From the NCBI GenBank assembly GCA_037129555.1, contig JBAXUS010000005.1, forward strand, positions 9,952-73,951: 64,000 nt of DNA. Direction: 5' to 3'. Within the stretch, counting starts at the first letter, position 1. Every line of letters starts with the position of its first letter. Both the position numbers and the translations under genes were made by a program. The DNA is from JANXLS01 sp037129555 (lineage in GTDB: Bacteria; Planctomycetota; SZUA-567; H5-PLA8). Below are positions 53,366 through 61,899 of the stretch, piece after piece. The notes beneath the pieces were generated by a model. That model was not told where the DNA came from. It ran no database searches and saw nothing but the letters and a program-made list of their open reading frames with translations.

Positions 53366-53466
53366 ATTAATCAGCGCCACCCCTCACCCCGCGAGCCGAA
53401 CGGCTGGCTCGTCGGCCCTCTCCCTCAAGGGGAGAGGGGAAGGGCTACGGCTCGCTTTGCTCGCGT
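53366..53466. repeat. Two-hairpin repeat, copy 2
   Basis: GATTAATCAGCGCCACCCCT, CACCCCGCGAGCC, hairpin CGAGCC/GGCTCG, hairpin CCCTCTCCC/GGGGAGAGGG, and a CGGCTCGCTTTGCTCGC tail that can pair with GCGAGCCG at the start. It lies between the parvulin gene and the end of the PEPCK gene. Confidence 0.9.
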
Positions 53467-53471
53467 GAGAA

Positions 53472-56400
53472 TTACGCGTTGCGCGAGATGGGGTCGGCGC
53501 CCATGGTGCCGATGAGTTCGGTGAGGTGCTCTTTTGAGAGGACGTGGGCAAGCGTGGATTCGGCGCGTTGCAGGCGGTCTTTGATTTTCAGGCGCGCGAT
53601 GGGTTCGGCGTGGCCGGGCTTCGCGAGGAAGGCTTTGATGTAGGAGATTGTGTCGGTCAAGTGCGCGGCGTCGCGGGACTGTTTGATTTTCAAACGCTCG
53701 TGATACCACTCGCTGGCGAGCAGGTAGTCTTTGGTGAACATGGCGCGGACGTCGGGGTGCGACGCGGTTTTGCCCTGCCATTCTCCGTGCGCCATAATGG
53801 CGATGATGGCTTGGAGCGGCGGGCATGCGTCGTCAATTGTTTCGTCTTCGACGTATTGCAACGCGACGCGTTTTTGAGCCTCGACAATGTTCTCGATGCC
53901 ATCGACGAAGACGGCGAGGTTTTGCGTTTCGGGTTTCATCATGGCTTCGTCGAACACGGCAACCGGATTGTCGAAGACGCGTCCGAAGTAAACGTGGACG
54001 AAGCGGGTCGTGATGCGGTAGCCGAGGCGGCTTGCTGGGATGGTGCGGCCCTCGTAGTCGAAGTCATTCATCTTTTCGAAGAAGCCGTTTTCGATCATCT
54101 CCTGAATGTTGCGTTCGTCCGGGCGCAAGCGGCACCAGATTTCCGGGATGAGGAGGCTGACGTCGTGGCCGACGGGGACGTTGGGACCGACGCAACCGGC
54201 GGCGGTCGTGAGGCCGTCGTGGCCGGTGAGGATGAAGGAGACGAGCGCGTTGTTGAGATCGGCTGTCGTTGGGAGCGCGTTGAAGGGGCCTTTGGTGAGC
54301 GCGCCTTCGGAACCTGCTCCGGTTGTCGACGGCGATTTTCCGGTCAGGCTGCAAATGAAATCCATGAACAGCTCGGGCAGTTCCTGATAGTGGATCGGGT
54401 TGTAAACGGCGAGCGGGCGGATGCCGGCTTTGAGGTCAGGCGGATTGTTGCGACGACCGGCGAGGACGGCGTTGACAGGGAAAATGACTGGTGCATCGGC
54501 GGACAGACGGCGGTGCAAACGGGCACCGACTTCGGCGAGGTATTCGGTGATCGGATGGACGAGCGTCGGGCGGACTTGGAGGTAGCGCGGATTTTGCGTG
54601 GGCTTGCCGTCAACCAAACGCGGATGCGCGGACGAGACGAAGAATGTACCGTCGGCTTCGGTCGCGGCTTTGCGGATGAGCGCGCGCATGGGATCGGTGA
54701 ATTGGCTGAAGTGGATGGAATCGTCGATGAGTTCGAGGGCTTCGTTGCGCGGCAGCGGTTGGAAATTGGAGATAAAATTGCCGGGCAGACTCATATCGAG
54801 TTCAGCTTGTTTATCGTAGCCGCGATGGATGGCGTCGTCGGGGCGCTGGAAGAAACGGTACTCGCAATTGTTGGTCAGTTTCAGCGAATGTGCATCCGCT
54901 GATTTGTAATACGAATCAACCCATGACGGCGGGACGACGACGGATGCGGTGATGTCGTCTTCCATTTGGACTTTTTCAGCGGGAATAAAATCCTGGCGGA
55001 GCTTGTGTGTGCGCCAGGAACCGTCCTGCGTTTTTCCGACGCGGAGGTAGCTGCCGACGAGGCTGCGGCCGTTGAATTTCAATTCGTGTCCGGAGCTGCC
55101 GTTGACGTTGTCGACGCTGAAATGCGAGCGCCAATCGTCGCCCCATTCCGGGCGGTGGAAGCGCTTGATGATGTAGACGAGTGCGAAAATGTGGTTCGGG
55201 ATGGTCGCGAGCCACGCGTTGTATTCGGGCGTGTATTCAATGACGGATGGCGTGAGCAATTTGATGACGGAGCCGAGCGAGCGCTGGGGGCTGAGGATCG
55301 GACGGGAGGTGTGCTCGTCGGTGAAGCGCCGGTATTTGGGAAGGAAGCGGCCGCTGTAATTGCGCGTGATGATGGCGTCCACGTCGTCGAAATCTTTTTG
55401 TGCATCGGCAACGAAAACCGGGCCGTAGAGGACGGCATCGGTGATCGATTTGGAGAGTTCAGATTTGCCGCCGCCGGAGACAGTGCAGGGCTTGTGGCAG
55501 AAGGTCGGTTCGGCTTCGGTCCCGACGAGACGCCACGATGGCGCGCCGGGATGTTTTTCGAGTTGGACTTTGTAACCCGACGGCATGATGTAGACGTTGC
55601 CGTTGAGGACTTTGACGCTCTGTTCTTTGCCGTCTTTTTGCCAGGACGCTTTTTGTGTAGCGAGGTCGAGGCGGACATCTTCGGGGACGTAGACGATGGT
55701 CGGGTATCTTTTATCGACGCCGTAGCCTTCGGGTTTGAAGTCGATGAAGTTGGAATAGAGGCGCTTCATTTCGACGAAGGAATGTCCTTCCATGTGCATG
55801 CGCCGGGCTGGGCGCGTGGCGTCGAGATCGTCGCCGTAATTGTAGCGCGGGAAGGCGAGGGCGCCGCCTGCGTGTTCTTCTTCGCAGAGACCGAAGAAAT
55901 TCGCAGCCATGCTGATCTGGGTCTTCACTTCTTTTTTGCAGTAGCCGAAATAATTGTCGGCGATGATTGTGACCATGATGCCGTCCATCGAGCGGCAGAC
56001 GAGCTTGAAGGCGCTGCCGCCGTTGTAGCACTCGTTGGCATCGCGCCAGCACATGCCGTCGGCGCGCTGGCGTTCGGTGGCGTCCTTCCAATTGGGGAGG
56101 CCCATGTCTTTCTTGCGAACGAAGACGAGGTGCGGCGCGAGAATCACGCAGCCGGTGTGGCCGGTCCAATGATCGACGTCGAGGCCGGCATCGTTTTCGG
56201 GTAGGTAGGGATCGCCTGCGTTGCCGAAGATGGATTCAACGAAATCGAGGTTGGCGACGAGACTTCCCGGGGCGAAGAAGCGGACTTCCATCGTTTTTCG
56301 CTGCAATTTTCCGGGCACTTCGGGACAGACGATGGGGCGAAGGAGGAGCGAGACCATGATCTCGGCTTCATCGGTTGAGCTCATGGTGTACGGCAGTTTT

Positions 56401-56957
56401 AATAATTCTTTCGGCGGGTTCAATGCGGCGTTGAGCATGTTGCCGTAGACGCGTTTGGGGACGGCGATTTTGTCGGCGGGAACGGGGAGGCCGCCTTCGG
56501 CGATGTGGAAGACGCCTTTGGTGGTGCGCTTGTCATTTTTCGGATTGTGAAGGACGCCTTGTTCGACGCGATACGAGCTACCGATTTCGGTTTCGAGGGT
56601 ATTTTTATTGAGCGGAAGTGAGAGTTCGCGCGCGAGGCCGTGGCGGTCGAGCGTCAGGGTGTTGCGCGGAAGTTCGATGGGGCCATTGAGTTTGACGTCG
56701 GCGAAATGAGACGCGAGAAAATCCTGGATGCGGCGATCAGGTGGACAGAGATGGGACGAAAGCAGGCGGACTTTTTCGCGATAATTTTGGACGAGGTCAT
56801 AGGCCATGTCCAAGAGTTCGGAGTCTTCATTCGCGCCGGGGGCTTTGAGGCCGAGGGCGGCGAGTTTCAGATTGATGTAGCGGACGATCAGGAGTCGTTC
56901 TTTTTCGGCCTCAACACCTTTTAATGGAGGGAAACCCAGTGCTCGTTTTAAACCCAT
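53472..56957 (-). CDS. Probable PPi-dependent phosphoenolpyruvate carboxykinase
   Basis: The 1161-residue length, and pieces such as GHTGCVILAPHLVFVRKKDMG, DGMCWRDANECYNGGSAFKL, YNYGDDLDATRPARRMHMEG, CHKPCTVSGGGKSELSKSI (a P-loop-like turn near residue 489) and FICSLTGKSPSTTGAGSEGA, fit the PPi-type PEPCK of Propionibacterium and Entamoeba. That enzyme carries out PEP + CO2 + Pi = oxaloacetate + PPi. It is about twice the size of ATP- or GTP-PEPCKs, which it does not resemble. The identification is from memory of the family. No signal or membrane segment is seen. AGGA precedes the ATG. Confidence 0.78.
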   Translation of the reverse strand: MGLKRALGFPPLKGVEAEKERLLIVRYINLKLAALGLKAPGANEDSELLDMAYDLVQNYREKVRLLSSHLCPPDRRIQDFLASHFADVKLNGPIELPRNTLTLDRHGLARELSLPLNKNTLETEIGSSYRVEQGVLHNPKNDKRTTKGVFHIAEGGLPVPADKIAVPKRVYGNMLNAALNPPKELLKLPYTMSSTDEAEIMVSLLLRPIVCPEVPGKLQRKTMEVRFFAPGSLVANLDFVESIFGNAGDPYLPENDAGLDVDHWTGHTGCVILAPHLVFVRKKDMGLPNWKDATERQRADGMCWRDANECYNGGSAFKLVCRSMDGIMVTIIADNYFGYCKKEVKTQISMAANFFGLCEEEHAGGALAFPRYNYGDDLDATRPARRMHMEGHSFVEMKRLYSNFIDFKPEGYGVDKRYPTIVYVPEDVRLDLATQKASWQKDGKEQSVKVLNGNVYIMPSGYKVQLEKHPGAPSWRLVGTEAEPTFCHKPCTVSGGGKSELSKSITDAVLYGPVFVADAQKDFDDVDAIITRNYSGRFLPKYRRFTDEHTSRPILSPQRSLGSVIKLLTPSVIEYTPEYNAWLATIPNHIFALVYIIKRFHRPEWGDDWRSHFSVDNVNGSSGHELKFNGRSLVGSYLRVGKTQDGSWRTHKLRQDFIPAEKVQMEDDITASVVVPPSWVDSYYKSADAHSLKLTNNCEYRFFQRPDDAIHRGYDKQAELDMSLPGNFISNFQPLPRNEALELIDDSIHFSQFTDPMRALIRKAATEADGTFFVSSAHPRLVDGKPTQNPRYLQVRPTLVHPITEYLAEVGARLHRRLSADAPVIFPVNAVLAGRRNNPPDLKAGIRPLAVYNPIHYQELPELFMDFICSLTGKSPSTTGAGSEGALTKGPFNALPTTADLNNALVSFILTGHDGLTTAAGCVGPNVPVGHDVSLLIPEIWCRLRPDERNIQEMIENGFFEKMNDFDYEGRTIPASRLGYRITTRFVHVYFGRVFDNPVAVFDEAMMKPETQNLAVFVDGIENIVEAQKRVALQYVEDETIDDACPPLQAIIAIMAHGEWQGKTASHPDVRAMFTKDYLLASEWYHERLKIKQSRDAAHLTDTISYIKAFLAKPGHAEPIARLKIKDRLQRAESTLAHVLSKEHLTELIGTMGADPISRNA

Positions 56958-57032
56958 GCGTGTGTCCTAAAATGATTCTGATGTTCAAAAAGTGATGTAC
57001 ATGCTTTGGAAGCAGCGAACCGCATCCACCTT

Positions 57033-57956
57033 TTATTTGGTGTTCAAAACGCCACTCAATTCGCTTGCCATCTTTAATGCTGCAGCTCGCGCGGCGGATG
57101 CAAAACCGCGTTCGCCGTGTTGGCTGTAAGCGGCTTGTTTGTACGCAAAGATGATGCCACGCGAATTGTTGACGATGGCACCTCGACCGTCGGAGCGGAA
57201 GCCTGCGGCTGCGTCTTGTGCGGAGCCGCCTTGAGCGCCGTAACCGGGGATGAGGAAATAGGTGTCGGGCATGAGAGCTCGGAGGGCGCGGGCTTCGTCG
57301 GGATAGGTGGCTCCGACGACGGCTCCGACATCGGAGAGTCCGCAGGTGCTGAGGTGCGGGCGGCCGATTTCGTGGACCATTTGGGCGACGTGTTCGCGGA
57401 CGAAACGACCGTCTTGAAGTTTCAAGTCTTGCAAGTCGCCGCTGCCGGGGTTGCTGGTTTTGACGAGGACGAAGACGCCTCCGCCGTTTGCTGCTGCGGT
57501 TTTCAAAAAGGGTTCGAGCGTGTCGCGGCCCATGTAGGGATTGACGGTCAGGGCGTCGGCATTAAAAGGGGAGGTTGGGCCGCCGAGATGGGCTTGGGCG
57601 TAGGCTTCGGCGGTGGCTCCGATGTCGCCGCGTTTGGCGTCGGAGATGACGAGGAGGCCTTTTTCGCGGGCGTAGGCGCAGGTGGATTCGTAGGCGCAGA
57701 TGCCGTCGGTGCCGAGTTCTTCGTAGAAGGCGATTTGTGGTTTGCAGATGGGGACGATGTCGGAGACGGCGTCGATGATGGCTTGATTGAATTGAAGAAA
57801 CGCGAGTGCTCGGGCGAGCGAGGTGTCGCCTTTGGATTGGATCGCGGCTTCGGTGATGAATTTGGGAATGCTGTCAAAACGTGGGTCGAGGCCGACGCAA
57901 ATGGGGTTGCCTTTGGCGCGGATGGCGGCGTCTAATCGGTCGGAGAAATGTTGCAT
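57033..57956 (-). CDS. pyrF: Orotidine 5'-phosphate decarboxylase, type 2
   Basis: PyrF makes UMP from OMP in pyrimidine synthesis. The 307-residue protein is the longer type 2 form, with CVGLDPRFDSIPKF near the start, FYEELGTDGICAYE and the active-site DAKRGDIGATAEAYA (near residue 105; the two Asp and Lys of the catalytic tetrad). A C-terminal LIPGYGAQGGSAQDA closes the phosphate site. The start ATG at 57956 has AAAGGA upstream; the frame reads back to 58001. No other pyr gene is near. Confidence 0.96.
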   Translation of the reverse strand: MQHFSDRLDAAIRAKGNPICVGLDPRFDSIPKFITEAAIQSKGDTSLARALAFLQFNQAIIDAVSDIVPICKPQIAFYEELGTDGICAYESTCAYAREKGLLVISDAKRGDIGATAEAYAQAHLGGPTSPFNADALTVNPYMGRDTLEPFLKTAAANGGGVFVLVKTSNPGSGDLQDLKLQDGRFVREHVAQMVHEIGRPHLSTCGLSDVGAVVGATYPDEARALRALMPDTYFLIPGYGAQGGSAQDAAAGFRSDGRGAIVNNSRGIIFAYKQAAYSQHGERGFASAARAAALKMASELSGVLNTK

Positions 57957-58086
57957 GGTCGAGTCCTTTAAAGTCATAAATTGGTGCGCTGATTTTACCA
58001 CAGAATGGCGTCTGAACGAAGTGATTGATGTGACAAAATTCTGAAAATAATTGACGTGCGCGCGGAATTGGGGACGATGTTTTCAT

Positions 58087-59319
58087 ATGCTTCACAGTGT
58101 CTTAACGAGTGCTGAAAAAACGCTGGGGTGCGTGCTGCGCGTGGACGGCGACATCGGGTTGCTTGAGCGGCCGCGCCGTGCGTTGCTGGTGTCGCGCGGG
58201 GAGCGGAATCCTGCGCCGGACGAGGCACGACTTTGCGCGGTGATTGATGCGGCGCGGAGTGTGGTGAGCTCGGGTGAGGCGCTGGTTGTTGGGACGGAGC
58301 GCGAGCATTGGGATGTGGCGTTGTGGACGTGTCGGGAGGCAGGCGGTGCTGCGATTGTGGTGTTGCATGAGCGCTCGGAGGCGGCGGAGTTTTTTCCGGA
58401 GAACGTGTTGTTGGTGTGGCCGGCGATGAGTGAGCCGGCGTTGAGTAAAGAGGAGCGGCTGTTGTTGCGCGATCAGCTTGTTGGGATGCTGGCGTCGTGT
58501 GCGACTGCGATTCAAATTCGGGCGAATGGGAATATGGCGCGGGTGGCGGCGGATATGAGTGCGCGGGGATGTGGGGTTGAGGCTTGGGCGATTAAGAAGA
58601 GTGAACGGACGACTCGAAAACTGGATAGCGGTTTAGAGTTGGGGAGCGCCACCCCCTCACCCCGCGAGCCGAACGGCAGGCTCGTCGGCCCTCTCCCCGA
58701 GGGGAGAGGGGAAGGGCGGCGACTCGCTTCGCTCGTTGGATCTGAATTTGAGAAAATGGGTGACGCCTATTTGACTCATTTTACGCGCGAGCCGGATGGG
58801 TGTTGGCCGGGCGAGAGTCGGGGTGATTATGTGCGGTGGTTGGCTTCGGGAATTCGATTTGATCAGCGCGATGGGTTTCAGGCGCTGCGGCGGATTTTGA
58901 GTCAACGCAGGATTGTGTCGTGTGGGCGGCTTATTAATGGTGGGACGCCGGTGGTGTGTTTGACGGCGCGTGATCCGGGTGAGTTGCTGGTTGAAAATCG
59001 GTGGCGAAAAGGGTTGGGGCGTTGGACGTATTCGCGATATGCGCTGTCGATTCGGCGGGATGTTTTGGAGGCGGCGGGTGCGCGAGTGGTGCGGTATGTT
59101 TCAGCGGACGTGATGCAGCTGGCTCCGATTTCTGAGCGTCATTTTTTGCAGATTGAAGCGTCGAGCGGAATCGATTGGCGGAATGAAGCGGAGTGGCGTG
59201 TGACGGGCGATTTGGATTTTTCGCGATTGGATTCTGGGGCGACGGTGGCGTGGGTTTCGAGCGAAACTGAAGCGGCGAGCATCGAGAGTGAGTTTGGAAT
59301 TCGTGCGTTTTTGTTGTGA
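58087..59319 (+). CDS. Unknown protein with an in-frame repeat insertion
   Basis: I do not recognise this 410-residue protein. The first ~185 residues look like a soluble Rossmann-like alpha/beta domain (ALVVGTEREHWDVAL, AIVVLHERSEAAEFF). The last ~190 residues (RDYVRWLASGI-like helices, RRILSQRRIVSCGRLINGG, VRYVSADVMQLAPISERHF) form a second domain. Between them, about 30 residues (ATPSPREPNGRLVGPLPEGR and beyond) are encoded by a copy of the two-hairpin repeat that keeps the frame open. The ATG at 58087 is used; a TTG at 58051 is also in frame. The cluster gives no functional hint. Confidence 0.65.
   Translation: MLHSVLTSAEKTLGCVLRVDGDIGLLERPRRALLVSRGERNPAPDEARLCAVIDAARSVVSSGEALVVGTEREHWDVALWTCREAGGAAIVVLHERSEAAEFFPENVLLVWPAMSEPALSKEERLLLRDQLVGMLASCATAIQIRANGNMARVAADMSARGCGVEAWAIKKSERTTRKLDSGLELGSATPSPREPNGRLVGPLPEGRGEGRRLASLVGSEFEKMGDAYLTHFTREPDGCWPGESRGDYVRWLASGIRFDQRDGFQALRRILSQRRIVSCGRLINGGTPVVCLTARDPGELLVENRWRKGLGRWTYSRYALSIRRDVLEAAGARVVRYVSADVMQLAPISERHFLQIEASSGIDWRNEAEWRVTGDLDFSRLDSGATVAWVSSETEAASIESEFGIRAFLL
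58646..58735. repeat. Two-hairpin repeat, copy 3, inside a coding sequence
   Basis: About 90 bp (30 codons) with CGAGCC/GGCTCG and CCCTCTCCC/GGGGAGAGGG hairpins. Compared with the intergenic copies it has one extra C in the first C-run and one base fewer in the second loop. The changes cancel, and the frame of the host gene is kept. Confidence 0.85.
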
Positions 59320-59350
59320 ATGTTGGGACGACTCTTTTGGAAAATGACCT

Positions 59351-59764
59351 GTGGATATTGAACCGAAGAAGCATGGCGTGATCGCGATTTTGCAGGACGC
59401 GGGTGGGCGATTTCTGGTGATTCGGCGCGGGCTGACGTTGGAGCGTGCGCCGGGGTGGTGGTGTTTTGCCGGGGGCGAGGTGGAGCCGGGCGAGGTGTTG
59501 GAACGGGCGTTGGAGCGCGAAGTTTTTGAGGAGTTGGGATTGCGCGTGGCGGCGGGGGAGAAGGTGTATGAATCGGTGTCGCCGAATGGGGTGTATCGGT
59601 TGCATTGGTTTCGTGCGGAGTTGGTGGGGCCGGTGAGTGAGTTGTGTGCGCATCCGATTGAAGTGGCAGAGGCGCGATGGTTGTTGGGGGCGGAGATTTT
59701 GGAGTTGAGTCCGGTGTTGCCGGGGTTGATTGTGTGGTTGAAGGGGGGAGGCATGGATAAATAA
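59351..59764 (+). CDS. Nudix hydrolase
   Basis: This 137-residue protein has a complete Nudix box GGEVEPGEVLERALEREVFE followed by ELGL (G-x5-E-x7-RE-hydrophobic-x-EE-x-G), near residues 41-64. The lengths before and after fit single-domain MutT-type enzymes. These cleave nucleoside diphosphates linked to another moiety; the substrate is not predictable. The start is GTG at 59351, with no clear Shine-Dalgarno. It lies 31 bp after the unknown protein on the same strand. Confidence 0.9.
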   Translation: MDIEPKKHGVIAILQDAGGRFLVIRRGLTLERAPGWWCFAGGEVEPGEVLERALEREVFEELGLRVAAGEKVYESVSPNGVYRLHWFRAELVGPVSELCAHPIEVAEARWLLGAEILELSPVLPGLIVWLKGGGMDK

Positions 59765-59774
59765 AACGCGCTTG

Positions 59775-59876
59775 GATTAATCAGCGTTTACCCCTCACCC
59801 CGCGAGACGGAACGACTGTCTCGTCGGCCCTCTCCCTCAAGGGGAGAGGGGAAGGGCGACGGCTCGCTTCGCTCGC
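59775..59876. repeat. Two-hairpin repeat, copy 4
   Basis: GATTAATCAGCGTTTACCCC, CTCACCCCGCGAGACGG, hairpin CGAGAC/GTCTCG, hairpin CCCTCTCCC/GGGGAGAGGG, and tail CGGCTCGCTTCGCTCGC. It fills the gap between the convergent Nudix and FIST genes. Confidence 0.9.
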
Positions 59877-59895
59877 CTGAAGAAAAGCGGCGGGG

Positions 59896-61128
59896 TCAAT
59901 CCTTGTTTCGGAAAATTCCGAAGCAGGAGGTGAAGCCGTGGATGTAGGTGGTGCCGCCGACGGGGCCGATTTCGCCGTTGCAGAAGAAGCCGCCGAGTGG
60001 GGCGTCGACGAATTTGTTGGCGAACGCGAGGCTGTCGTGGTCGGGTTTTCCGTAGAGGCCTTCGCCTCGGCCGAGGCATGAGAAGAGCAGGCCGCCGCGA
60101 GGTGGTGTTGGGAGCGATTCGCCTTTCATGGCGTTCATGCGTTCGGTGGAGTGACGCCAGAGGACGGCTTCGAGGTCGGCGGTTGCGGCGGCGGATTCGC
60201 GCAGATGGAATTGAACGGTCTGGCCTTCGTCGAGCAGCGCTCCGATGGCAAGGACGCCGCGATTGGCGTCCATGCCCACCAAATTGCGGATGAGGAAATC
60301 GCCGGGCAGGGGTTCGCCGGCTTTGAATGGGTCCATCACAATTCCGAGGAAGAGCGACGAGCGGATCAAATCCTGTTCGCGTTCGTCAGCGGCTTCGAAC
60401 AATTCCTGGAGCGCGAGCAAGGCGGGTTTTTTGTCGAGTTCGACGAGGAGATTTTTCTGGCAGCTGGTGATGCGCATCGGTTTTCCGATAGGGCGGCAGC
60501 CTTGTGCGACGAGGGTGTCGATTTCGATCTCTCCGGAGAAAGCGAGGCCGACGGCTCCGGTGCGGCGGAAGGTGCGGTCGAGGTAGAGCGCGTTTTGGCC
60601 GGGGCCGTTGGCTCCGCTGGCGAGGCCTCCGATCTTGGCTGATTGGGGGAACGCGTAGTCAAATCCGCGCAACATGTCTTCGGCGCGCGACATGCTGTAC
60701 GGGTCGGCGACGATGACGAAATGCGGATTGTCGGCGGCGTGGACGGCGATGGCTTCTTCCCATTTTCGGGGCGGATCATCGAGGCCAGGAAGGGTGTCGT
60801 CGTCGAGGTGGAAGGGTGTGATGGTGACGTCGGGGAGGATCGCTGCGGTGATGGAAATCGCGGGCGCGTGTTCGACTTCGCGGCCTCCGCCGATGACGGC
60901 TCCGCCTGAGCAGCCGAGCAGGTGCTGGGGTTCAAGTCGCTTGTTCACGGCCGCTCCGGCCCGAGCGTAATTGGCGCGGTGCTGGGGCGAGATGAAGAGG
61001 AAGGCGACATCGGGTTTTTCGCCGTGCAGGTCGGTTGTGATTTTCGAGAGAACGTCATCGAGGGCTTTGTCGGTGTCGGCGTCGGTGCTGATCGCTGAGG
61101 CCCATTTCATTCCAATTTTAACAGTCAT
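59896..61128 (-). CDS. FIST domain protein
   Basis: This 410-residue protein has the FIST N and FIST C domains, which are predicted to sense small ligands such as amino acids. Pieces include FLFISPQHRANYARAGAAV, LLGCSGGAVIGGGREVE, IGGLASGANGPGQNALYLD, GAVGLAFSGEIEIDTLVAQG and, at the C-terminus, GGLLFSCLGRGEGLYG and GFFCNGEIGPVGGTTYIHGF. No kinase or receiver is fused. GGAG lies 11 bases before the ATG. A divergent membrane protein gene begins close upstream. Confidence 0.93.
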   Translation of the reverse strand: MTVKIGMKWASAISTDADTDKALDDVLSKITTDLHGEKPDVAFLFISPQHRANYARAGAAVNKRLEPQHLLGCSGGAVIGGGREVEHAPAISITAAILPDVTITPFHLDDDTLPGLDDPPRKWEEAIAVHAADNPHFVIVADPYSMSRAEDMLRGFDYAFPQSAKIGGLASGANGPGQNALYLDRTFRRTGAVGLAFSGEIEIDTLVAQGCRPIGKPMRITSCQKNLLVELDKKPALLALQELFEAADEREQDLIRSSLFLGIVMDPFKAGEPLPGDFLIRNLVGMDANRGVLAIGALLDEGQTVQFHLRESAAATADLEAVLWRHSTERMNAMKGESLPTPPRGGLLFSCLGRGEGLYGKPDHDSLAFANKFVDAPLGGFFCNGEIGPVGGTTYIHGFTSCFGIFRNKD

Positions 61129-61209
61129 TTAGTGAAGCTCCGTTTGATTGCTATAATAACGCGGGGAAAATGGTTTGCACGGAAAGCTGGGAAGGGCTTT
61201 AATGTCGGC

Positions 61210-61899
61210 ATGCTTTCGATGCGCAGTGCTTTCGTTTTGTGCGGACTTTCATTGCTGCTGGCGGCTGGGACGAGTTGGAGCGTCGCGGGTGCCGGGACGG
61301 TACCGGCGTTTTGGCTGGCGAATGTGGCGGTGGCTCCGCAGTTCATCTCGGGGATCGCGCTGATGCTGGGGGCGTTTGCGACTCCTTTTATTTTTACGAC
61401 GGACGAACTGGGCGGCGATGCGCGCTGGGATTTTACGGCGAAATCGGTGCAGGCGGCATTGTGGCTTGCGGCGGTTACGGCGTTTATGTTGCAGACGGCG
61501 GCGCGTGTTTCGCCGGTGAGCATTGAGGGGATTGCGTTGGCGTCGGTGTGGGTATTTTTTACGGCGTGGGTTGCGTTGGGATTGAGTCGGGTGGCTCCGC
61601 GCGCGGCGAACGCGTTGTTGGTTGCGTGGATTTTTGTGTTGCCGATTTCGGCGTACATGGTCGTTGAAGTTTTTTTGACGAGCCCGGCAGGTGGGGCGGG
61701 GTTGGCGGAATCGTCGGCTCCTCAGGCAGCGGCGTTGCGCGAGACGGTGCGGTGGATATTGAATGTGTCGCCGAGCACGGGAATGATGGGGGCGTTGAGT
61801 GGGCAGCTCGCTGACGGGACCGAGCCGTCCGTGGCGATTGCGGTGGGAGAGATTGTGGTGGTTGGGGCGGCGCTGTTACATCGGATTCGCGCGGACTGA
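61210..61899 (+). CDS. Unknown integral membrane protein
   Basis: This ~229-residue protein has about six hydrophobic segments (MRSAFVLCGLSLLLAAG, PQFISGIALMLGAFATPFIF, AALWLAAVTAFML, IALASVWVFFTAWVALGL, AWIFVLPISAYMVVEVFL, SVAIAVGEIVVVGAALL). I know no family for it. The start is uncertain: ATG 61210 or 61219 fits the first helix, and GTG 61132 extends the frame. The last 24 bp overlap the convergent isomerase-like gene. Confidence 0.7.
   Translation: MLSMRSAFVLCGLSLLLAAGTSWSVAGAGTVPAFWLANVAVAPQFISGIALMLGAFATPFIFTTDELGGDARWDFTAKSVQAALWLAAVTAFMLQTAARVSPVSIEGIALASVWVFFTAWVALGLSRVAPRAANALLVAWIFVLPISAYMVVEVFLTSPAGGAGLAESSAPQAAALRETVRWILNVSPSTGMMGALSGQLADGTEPSVAIAVGEIVVVGAALLHRIRAD

Noticed and set aside
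54966..56204. 412-codon open frame antisense to the PEPCK gene, and a second at 53544-54902
   Set aside because: Both are shadows of the long sense gene, with acidic low-complexity products.
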